From ENR-C20 sp942493145 (lineage in GTDB: Bacteria > Bacillota > Clostridia > Acetivibrionales > DTU013), in the NCBI GenBank assembly GCA_942493145.1, contig OW818679.1:2356001-2420000 (forward strand): DNA of 64,000 bases, read 5' to 3'. A program made the translations under genes and the position numbers. Positions 46,896-53,350 of this stretch are shown here, piece by piece. The notes beneath the pieces were generated by a model. It saw nothing but the letters and a program-made list of their open reading frames with translations, did no database searches and was not told the origin of the DNA. How positions within the stretch are numbered: position 1 is the stretch's first letter; every line of letters begins with the position of its first letter.

Positions 46896-47135
46896 ATGAA
46901 TAACAAGCCGTTTGGCTTTGATCCTAATACCGCATATGATGAACTTGATGAAATGCCAAATCCACGGATATATTTGACGGTTGATGTATCCTGGAAGAAG
47001 GACGGGAGTATGATCCCCCTGTCCTTCACGTTGAACAATAGAAAAAATATAATGATCGACAAGGTTCTGGAATGCAGAAAAGCCAGGAGCCTTAAATCCT
47101 GCCAAAACGGTTATAGGTATAAATGTATAGTTTAA
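46896..47135 (+). CDS. Small accessory protein, unknown
   Basis: About 79 residues starting MNNKPFGFDPNTAYDELDEM, with two predicted strands (RIYLTVDVSWKKDGSMIPL) and a basic end. GGAG lies 8 nt before the ATG. Its end is followed at 47135-47142 by an AAAGGAGG with no gene behind it, suggesting that a second gene was lost. Families of this type accompany excisionase genes in Firmicute elements. Function unknown. Confidence 0.55.
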   Translation: MNNKPFGFDPNTAYDELDEMPNPRIYLTVDVSWKKDGSMIPLSFTLNNRKNIMIDKVLECRKARSLKSCQNGYRYKCIV

Positions 47136-47205
47136 AGGAGGTAATCTATAATAGACTTAATTTTGTATCCCAAAATAGGGAGATTTATCAGGCTCCCAAC
47201 CATTT

Positions 47206-47625
47206 TTAATTCTTATTTTCCTGATTTTGAAGTAATGCAACAACATTAATAGGGGCTAATAGAATAGGACCAACTCCAGCTTTTTGAGTTATGGTCGCAA
47301 TATGTTCTCTAATAAACGGAAACATAATAGCTGGAGAATTGTTCTTAGCAAAATCATCCATGTCAAGATTTTCCGCTCCATCAATATAACTAAAAACACC
47401 GACAAATGTTGATTCCAGAGTTAAAAGTTTAATACCATCTTTTACCCCATTTAGATTCGTACATAATTCCATATTAAAATCCTTGGTTCCTTCAATTTTA
47501 ATAAAATTCATCTTAAAATTTACATCTATTTGCATATCTTCTTGTATATCTTTTTCTCTCGAAAAGCTCTCTTTTGTAAGTATGATTGTCTTAAAATCTA
47601 TTCCAGGTTGTTTTGCTATATCCAT
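47206..47625 (-). CDS. SecB-like chaperone (TAC-type)
   Basis: About 139 residues. The C-terminal part FPFIREHIATITQKAG, VGPILLAPINV matches the SecB signature that in Escherichia coli reads with a FPYxR core and LLLAPVNF-like end. The first half has the expected beta-sheet spacing. Low-GC Gram-positives normally lack SecB for export; SecB-like copies on mobile elements there are usually chaperones of toxin-antitoxin systems, as Rv1957 is in Mycobacterium tuberculosis. GAGGG lies 7 nt upstream. Last gene of a three-gene operon with the unknown and HEPN-like genes. Confidence 0.8.
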   Translation of the reverse strand: MDIAKQPGIDFKTIILTKESFSREKDIQEDMQIDVNFKMNFIKIEGTKDFNMELCTNLNGVKDGIKLLTLESTFVGVFSYIDGAENLDMDDFAKNNSPAIMFPFIREHIATITQKAGVGPILLAPINVVALLQNQENKN

Positions 47626-47650
47626 GTTTTTTCCCTCTATACTTTTTTGT

Positions 47651-48130
47651 TTATGCGACCAATAATATTTTTTCATCTTTAAAATATGATGAATCCATAT
47701 CAATAATATTTATATCTACTCTTTTTACATTCTGAAAAAGTTTGGGATCCATCTTATAATGATTAATATTCATATTTATGTTTTTATTCAAATACACATT
47801 AATCATTGACTCTGTAATACATGCATCAAGTTTATTAATGCTATAAATTGGATTTGATACAACTATTGGTTGTTTCTGTTCAATTAACATTGATTTAAAT
47901 CCATCATATCCAAATGAAAAATTAAAGCAATTATTCTGATAAAACAACTGTTGAATTAGTTTTCCAATAAAAATTTGAAATTCCTTATTGTTAAATTGAA
48001 GATCTGCTCCATTATGCCATATATCAAATTCACCATTCTTTTCATTTATTTCATAATCAATATACAAATGAGCATATTCCTCTTTTACGATTTCAATAAA
48101 TCTCTTAACCAATAATTCGATTTTATCCAT
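47651..48130 (-). CDS. Unknown protein between HEPN-like and SecB-like genes
   Basis: About 159 residues, no family recognised. It starts MDKIELLVKRFIEIVKEEYA, has a central mixed alpha/beta part (NFSFGYDGFKSMLIE) and a hydrophobic end KDEKILLVA. GGAG lies 11 nt before the ATG. It stands 15 bp after the HEPN-like gene and 25 bp before the SecB-like gene. By position it is the likely antitoxin, with the hydrophobic C-terminus a possible chaperone-addiction segment, but this is only inference. Confidence 0.6.
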   Translation of the reverse strand: MDKIELLVKRFIEIVKEEYAHLYIDYEINEKNGEFDIWHNGADLQFNNKEFQIFIGKLIQQLFYQNNCFNFSFGYDGFKSMLIEQKQPIVVSNPIYSINKLDACITESMINVYLNKNINMNINHYKMDPKLFQNVKRVDINIIDMDSSYFKDEKILLVA

Positions 48131-48145
48131 GTACAATTTACTCCT

Positions 48146-48535
48146 TTACCCAACATATTTATCTAATATTTCGTTTATACTATTAAATGGAGACTTAATA
48201 ACTAAATTATATTCATTAGTATTTTCCAATCTATCCGGAAAATAATCTGCTGTAACTCTGTTTTCTTTTATTTTTTTTATATATTCAATCCATGTAATCT
48301 CTTCCGGAGCTAATTTTGTGTGCATATTTTTTCGGAAATTATTTAGCGTATAGTTATGTGTATCCTCTCCCTTAGGAGGTGCTTGATAAAAATCATATTT
48401 CAGAGATAAAAAGATTATCTTTTGAAAAATGCAATAATAATATCTGCTTATTGCAACATCATAATATTTTCTATTTTCTGCCCAATCTGCAACTTCTTTA
48501 TTCCTTTGAGATTTTGCAAGCATAATATTATACAT
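48146..48535 (-). CDS. HEPN-domain-like protein, candidate toxin
   Basis: 129 residues. The helix YYDVAISRYYYCIFQKIIF matches the HEPN pattern YxxAxxRxYYAxF of UPF0332-like proteins, and near the C-terminus RVTADYFPDR corresponds to the R-x-x-ADY segment of the same group, in place of the RxxxxH of canonical RNase HEPN toxins. HEPN proteins are often RNA-cleaving toxins with a cognate partner; here no nucleotidyltransferase partner is present. First gene of the operon. The start may be the ATG four codons later (48523). Confidence 0.65.
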   Translation of the reverse strand: MYNIMLAKSQRNKEVADWAENRKYYDVAISRYYYCIFQKIIFLSLKYDFYQAPPKGEDTHNYTLNNFRKNMHTKLAPEEITWIEYIKKIKENRVTADYFPDRLENTNEYNLVIKSPFNSINEILDKYVG

Positions 48536-48891
48536 CCTATTTGATTAGTATATGCAATAGGTGAAAAATTCTGCACCTAATTGCATCCAATATTATCATA
48601 ATTATCAATTAATATAAACACGGCTTTTTTATTATTTCCAAAGAAATCGGCTATCTTTTATTTTTAGTATAACAATGCTATATAGATATCGACATAATAA
48701 TACATTTATTATAACATGATTTCAATGAAAACCTGTTTATTTGTAAAATAATTTAATATTTTTACTACAAAAGCAATAGTTTTACATTCCATACTGGTAC
48801 TGTAACCTGCAATTATCTTGGATTTGCAAATGGGAAATAAACTTATATTATCTTTACTTAAAAGCGGAATTTACCCCATTTCACCCACATT
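48536..48891. other. Upstream region of the HEPN/SecB operon
   Basis: About 355 bp without a gene, very AT-rich. It must hold the operon promoter. A TAGGTG/CACCTA inverted repeat with a 10-nt spacer lies about 15-40 bp before the HEPN-like start (around 48557-48578) and could be an operator for an autoregulating antitoxin. A minus-strand TATAAT lies at about 48708-48713. Nothing else is recognised. Confidence 0.4.
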
Positions 48892-49940
48892 TCATCCAAT
48901 AATTTTACTATCAGCTCGTATCTTTCTCATTCTCTTCGATAATTCCATCCTTCTTTCATGCCTTTTAATAAATTGGGGAAACCATTTTGTTGGTGTATAT
49001 GGATGCATTGCTTTGCCGTTCCATTGAGTAAACAACATATTATGATCTTCCCATAATTCTCCGCATTTTAGCCTTTCTCCATTCTGCAACAATTTGTATT
49101 GCTTTAAAAGTATAATAACTTGTCCAGATATAGATACCAGTCGTTTGGATGATTCATTCTTAGGAGATTTTGTAAAAGTTCCTTTACCTGGAATATATTG
49201 AGATGCTTTATTTATTTCAAGTATCCCTTTCTCGAAATTTATATTATCCCACGTAAGCCCCATTAGTTCGCCTTCACGCAATCCGACATATAATGCTAAT
49301 GAAATCATAACTTTATACTTTAATTCTTCACATTCAAGCGATTCAAGCATGATAATAGCCTGAACCTCATCGTAATGCTTTGCTTCCCTTTTTTCTACCT
49401 TTGGCGGTTTTATGCGTTCACAAGGGTTAGTAAGAATTAATTGCCATTGGACTGCTGTAGTTAAGATAATGGATATTAACCTATGGTGATGTAAAATTGT
49501 TCTGTCTGATAGACCACCTTCTCTATTGTCTTTTCTGATCCCGTTCTCTTTCAAATTGTTGTAAAACTCCAGTAAGTGCATTGGTTGAACTTTATTTAGT
49601 TTAAGATGTCCCAAACATGGAATGATTCTGGAATTTAGCATTTCCCTATAACGGTAAAGCGTTTTTGGTTGTAACTGTTTTTCTGCATAATCAGAAAGCC
49701 ATTTATCAACAAACTTCTCAAATGTAACTTTCCCTGCATCTAAATAAGTTTCAGTATTAACTTCTTCCTGAAACAGTACCCACTGCCTTTGTGCTTCCTC
49801 CAGCTGCTTTTTGGGAGACATATCTGAAAGTTCAATAGTTTTTCTTTTTACTATCTTTTTCCCTTGTTTGTCATAGCCACAGGATACTGTAAGACGATAA
49901 CTGCTCTCCCCACGTTTTTCAATAGCTTGGCAATATTCAT
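48892..49940 (-). pseudogene. Tyrosine integrase of the island, N-terminal frame break
   Basis: The in-frame part from ATG 49821 (309 residues) covers an N-terminal SAM-like core-binding domain and the catalytic domain with LYVGLREGELMGLTWD (Arg) but ends at DSKIIG soon after PYTPTKWFPQF, without the usual HxLRHT and Tyr motifs. Upstream the reading continues in frame as KRGESSYRLTVSCGYDKQGK, the usual AP2-like arm-binding start, but only out-of-frame start codons (ATG 49940) are available. It is thus damaged at the 5' end and truncated at the 3' end. Confidence 0.75.
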
Positions 49941-49953
49941 AAGAAACAATAAA

Positions 49954-50037
49954 TTGGCGAGTATGGTGAAATAGCTGATATCAGTGCTTTCTATCATACT
50001 CGCCAAAACACTGTAGTATATATGGTTGGCGAGTATG
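49954..50037. repeat. Three TTGGCGAGTATG copies upstream of the integrase
   Basis: The 12-mer TTGGCGAGTATG occurs at 49954-49965, inverted at 49995-50006 and direct again at 50026-50037. Such iterated 12-mers near an integrase gene resemble arm-type sites or an operator. Confidence 0.7.
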
Positions 50038-50199
50038 TATTTATATTATTCATGAATTTACTTTGTTGTAAATACTTTCAATTATACAATTCATATAATA
50101 TACTGATATTTGTAAAGACACATTAGCGAGATTTAATGCAACAATGTTTTATATTGTGAAGAATTTCTATTTATAGAGCAATATAATAGGAGTTGAACA

Positions 50200-50562
50200 A
50201 TGAATATCGATATTGGAGATTTATATTTAAAATGTATTAAAACTGCAATTGAACATGGTATTGCACTTTTTGAAGTAACCATTAATTCCAGAAAATCTAA
50301 TAGGCTTCATGATTTATGTTTTAAATACTTTAAAAAGCTCAAATCGCAAGGAAGTCAAGGTATAGACTTACTTCTGAACTTATTATCACACGATAGCGAT
50401 TATGTTCGTTACAATGCAGCTGTTCATTTACTATCAGTAGAACCAGAAAAGGCTAAAGGAGTATTAACTGATTTGGCAACCCGTCCAGGCATTTTTGGTT
50501 TTACGGTTGAAATGGTACTAAAAGAATGGGATAAAGGGAAATTAAGAGATTATCTAGCATAA
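50200..50562 (+). CDS. DUF2019/HEAT-like protein
   Basis: 120 residues. LLNLLSHDSDYVRYNAAVHL and the following EKAKGVLTDLA form a HEAT-like helical repeat, and the length and ending (GFTVEMVLKEWDKGKL) fit DUF2019. DUF2019 proteins are frequent in immunity loci of polymorphic toxins. AGGAG lies about 7 nt upstream. No toxin gene is adjacent. Confidence 0.7.
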   Translation: MNIDIGDLYLKCIKTAIEHGIALFEVTINSRKSNRLHDLCFKYFKKLKSQGSQGIDLLLNLLSHDSDYVRYNAAVHLLSVEPEKAKGVLTDLATRPGIFGFTVEMVLKEWDKGKLRDYLA

Positions 50563-50638
50563 GTCTATACTTCACAGATTTTATATGTTTCATCAACGTT
50601 AGATTTGGCAAAGCAATTTTGATTATAGGAGCATATAT

Positions 50639-50917
50639 ATGGAGAAGTATACTTGCCCATGCTGTGGATATAAAACATTAAGTGAAGAACCTCCAGGAAC
50701 ATATGAAATATGTCATATATGCTTCTGGGAGGACGATAATGTTCAGTTTAACGCCCCTTCATTTGAAGGTGGTGCAAATAACGTATCTTTAAAACAAGGA
50801 CAATTGAATTTTATTGAATTTGGTGCATGTGAAAAAGAAATGCTTTCTCATGTAAGAAACCCTACTGTAAATGACGTAAAAGATAGTAATTGGAAACCAG
50901 TATGGGAAAATAAATAA
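50639..50917 (+). CDS. CPCC-type cysteine-rich protein
   Basis: 92 residues. YTCPCCGYKTLSEEPPGTYE and CHICFWEDDNVQ give the four cysteines of the CPCC family (a zinc-binding fold). Members are commonly found among immunity proteins next to toxins in bacterial genomes. AGGAG lies 7 nt upstream. It follows the DUF2019 gene by 77 bp in the same direction. Confidence 0.75.
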   Translation: MEKYTCPCCGYKTLSEEPPGTYEICHICFWEDDNVQFNAPSFEGGANNVSLKQGQLNFIEFGACEKEMLSHVRNPTVNDVKDSNWKPVWENK

Positions 50918-51304
50918 CTATAGTGTTTTTATGATTCTTCGCCTTCTTTCTATTTTATGCATCATCTTTTCATGTTTCGTATTATTTAAATAATCAAAAC
51001 CAAGTAAAGACAATCATTTAATGTATGTGTATTTTCTAATAAAAGATTTTCTTTTATTGAGTCCACCACTTTACTACCCTTCAATTTCAGTTAATAAATG
51101 AAAAAGTCCTAGTTTTCTTGAATTAAGTACTTTATCATAGACTTGATAATTATGAAAAGGGTACTTATTGGGTACTAATTGGGTACTAAAGATATAAAAA
51201 AGTACCCAAAAGTACATTAAGATAAGTCAGTTTACATTTGTAAAAGTGTTATATACCAAGACTTATAAGGGTTTATGGTACTTTGCAAAAAGTACTTTTG
51301 CATA
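50918..51304. other. Non-coding right end of the island
   Basis: No gene is seen. It contains direct repeats TTGGGTACTAA at 51168-51178 and 51179-51189, a related GGGTACTTA just before, and an inverted AGTACCCA at 51201-51208. These may be integrase or excisionase binding sites near the right attachment site. Confidence 0.5.
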
Positions 51305-51382
51305 CTCCAAAACCGTCGGTTGCAGGTTCGAGCCCTGTCTCCCCTGCCAGAAGTACCAGGTCTTTCAGGACTTGGTACTTTT
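51305..51382 (+). other. Right attachment site copy (attR)
   Basis: Repeats the 3' part of tRNA-Trp from the anticodon loop through CCA (62 nt identical to 45644-45705) and, after one mismatch, the terminator arm. The rest of the tRNA is absent here, so this is not a gene. Confidence 0.9.
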
Positions 51383-51415
51383 TTATTTTTGAAGCAATGA
51401 CGTGCCTGGGGTTTC

Positions 51416-52441
51416 CTAGGCAAACAATTGCTTCGCCTTAAACATCAGACAGCCGCCACTGCACTCGCCGCATTCGCGATCGTAGCATTCCTTGCACTCA
51501 TCCGACGTTGACAGGCTGATCGCAGGCCTGTCGACAGTAGTAATATAATAATCTCTTAGCTCTCCGATGTTGCGAAAATCGCGGATATCCCGCTTTGTGT
51601 ATTCGGACATGCCGAAGCAACGTATTACATGCAGATCTGGCAGTATGTCTATGACCGGCGAGCAGTTGTGCATCTCGCAGACTATGGAGCGCGCCCAGAA
51701 CGCCTCTGAGTATCTCTTGGATAAAGCGGAGTAAAAGACCTCTTTTGCGCCCATCACGCTGTCACGCTCATTCTTTGTAAGCACGCACCCGGGCAAAAAG
51801 TTACAGTCAAATCCCGTTATCACGCCGCAGCGTATCATATCGCAGGTAAACCTCATTGCGACGAGTTTCATTTCATGAAAATAATCCAGCGGACTCTTTC
51901 CATTCAGTTCACCCTTCTGCGGCACTGATATGGACAGCCGGATAACGTCAAATCCCATCTCACGCACAAGCGGGATCACATATGAATAGTCAAAATCCGG
52001 CTTGTAAATATTCACGCTGAGCCTGAATCTGCCATCGCCGGAATGGTCATTCTGAAAACGCAGAAGGTTTTCATGCATCTTCTGAAAAGCTTTCGCGCCC
52101 ATATCCTCAGGAGAGTTGCAATTGACGAGCATACGAAACTTTGAGGACTCAAGTATCTCAGGCATCAGGCGGTCCAGTTCCACCCCGTTTGTGTAAATCA
52201 TGACGTGTTCGGTCCGAGGATCGTTGAGTGCGATGCGCATGGCCTTGTCTATATGCGAGTAAAGCAAAGGCTCCCCGCCGATAATGCCCACCTGCCGATC
52301 ACCCTTGTCGCTCAGGGCAAAGTCCAAAGCTACCCGGAAATCCTCGAGCGTCATCTCCTTTGGAGCCTTATTTACAAATTCTTCGGCAAAGCAATAGGGA
52401 CAGCGGAGGTTGCAGGCTTCGTTGACCATGATATTAGCCAT
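51416..52441 (-). CDS. Radical SAM/SPASM protein
   Basis: 341 residues. CNLRCPYC at residues 11-18 binds the SAM cluster; a GGEPLLY motif follows near 55. The C-terminal SPASM region has CKECYDRECGECSGGCLMF with further cysteines for auxiliary clusters. It lies directly downstream of the transhydroxylase-like genes in the same orientation (82 bp gap), so it may act on that system, as a maturase or in a linked reaction; this is inference. No peptide precursor gene was found. Confidence 0.85.
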   Translation of the reverse strand: MANIMVNEACNLRCPYCFAEEFVNKAPKEMTLEDFRVALDFALSDKGDRQVGIIGGEPLLYSHIDKAMRIALNDPRTEHVMIYTNGVELDRLMPEILESSKFRMLVNCNSPEDMGAKAFQKMHENLLRFQNDHSGDGRFRLSVNIYKPDFDYSYVIPLVREMGFDVIRLSISVPQKGELNGKSPLDYFHEMKLVAMRFTCDMIRCGVITGFDCNFLPGCVLTKNERDSVMGAKEVFYSALSKRYSEAFWARSIVCEMHNCSPVIDILPDLHVIRCFGMSEYTKRDIRDFRNIGELRDYYITTVDRPAISLSTSDECKECYDRECGECSGGCLMFKAKQLFA

Positions 52442-52522
52442 TTAGTTTTTCTCCTTTTAATACAAGAAGCCGCCCAAAAGGGCGGCTTCCCCCTAATAAA
52501 GACGAATTACTGAACATCGGGT

Positions 52523-53350
52523 TTAAAGAGCAATATCACCAAGATTTACATCGAGCTTTGTGGCATCAATATTATCGATGACTTTTGTCTTGTCGCCCGC
52601 TTTGATCTCCAGCTTGAACTTGCCGTCCGGCAGGTCTTCGAACCAGAAATCGCCGAAATGGTTGGTGGAAGTGGTGCATGTTTTGCCGTCCACTCCGGTG
52701 AGCGTGCAGTTACAGCCGATGATGACTTCATCCTCAACCGGATTGAAAACCGTGCCCGCGATGAACTTCTTGGGCAAGCCTTTATAGTAGACGCGAGGCT
52801 TCATCTTGTCCGCAATTTCCGGCTTATAGAACTCGGAGTTTGCGATGAATTCCTTCGCCTCCTCAGAGTCCTCATCCAGAACACGAATGCATATCGTCGG
52901 GCAGTTATCCGAACATCTGGTCTCTTTCCAGCCGCCATCGAGCAGATGCGCACAGCCTGTGCACTTCTGAGCGATGTTCAGATCCTCGTTGAAGTAGATC
53001 ACGTCTTCATATGGGCAGGAATCCACGCAATTGCGGCAGCCGGTACATTTTACCGGGTCGATGATGACCAGGCCGTCATCACGCTTGTAGATAGCGCCTT
53101 GGAGGCAAGCCTCCGCGCAGGTGGGGTTATCGCAGTGCATGCACAGACCCGGTCTGTAGGCGACCTTGACCTTGGGTACGGTGCCGCGTATTTTTTCGTG
53201 CAGCTTCAGCCAGAACTGTCCGATCTCAGGCATCGGCTTGGCAACAGGCGTCCAGTCGTTAACCACATGCTCGTCCTTGCAGCCGATATGGCAGCTGTAG
53301 CAGCCGTTGCACATCGTAGTATCAACGGTAAATACTTTTTTCCCCATCAT
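52523..53350 (-). CDS. Transhydroxylase-like small subunit, 4Fe-4S protein
   Basis: 275 residues, exactly the length of the pyrogallol transhydroxylase beta subunit of Pelobacter acidigallici as remembered. Cysteine groups lie at 14-24 (CNGCYSCHIGC), 70-82 (CMHCDNPTCAEAC), 102-112 (CTGCRNCVDSC) and 130-150, enough for several 4Fe-4S clusters; residues 200-275 form a beta-domain (GTVFNPV, TLTGVDGKTC, DFWFEDLPDG) like the Cna-type barrel of that enzyme. Its ATG overlaps the large-subunit stop (ATGA). Confidence 0.88.
   Translation of the reverse strand: MMGKKVFTVDTTMCNGCYSCHIGCKDEHVVNDWTPVAKPMPEIGQFWLKLHEKIRGTVPKVKVAYRPGLCMHCDNPTCAEACLQGAIYKRDDGLVIIDPVKCTGCRNCVDSCPYEDVIYFNEDLNIAQKCTGCAHLLDGGWKETRCSDNCPTICIRVLDEDSEEAKEFIANSEFYKPEIADKMKPRVYYKGLPKKFIAGTVFNPVEDEVIIGCNCTLTGVDGKTCTTSTNHFGDFWFEDLPDGKFKLEIKAGDKTKVIDNIDATKLDVNLGDIAL

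Larger units (their letters stand above)
45644..51382. mobile_element. Integrated island at tRNA-Trp
   Basis: A 62-nt perfect direct repeat begins in the anticodon loop of tRNA-Trp (45644-45705) and recurs at 51305-51366; after one mismatch a further 15 nt match. Between the copies are a tyrosine integrase, an excisionase-like gene, small accessory genes, a HEPN/unknown/SecB operon and two immunity-type genes. The content is AT-rich compared with the flanks. Total length about 5.7 kb; no conjugation or capsid genes are seen, so it is a small or reduced element. Confidence 0.9.

Noticed and set aside
51305..51382. Second tRNA-Trp gene
   Set aside because: Only the 3' part is present; the acceptor 5' strand and D-arm are missing, so it is an attachment site.
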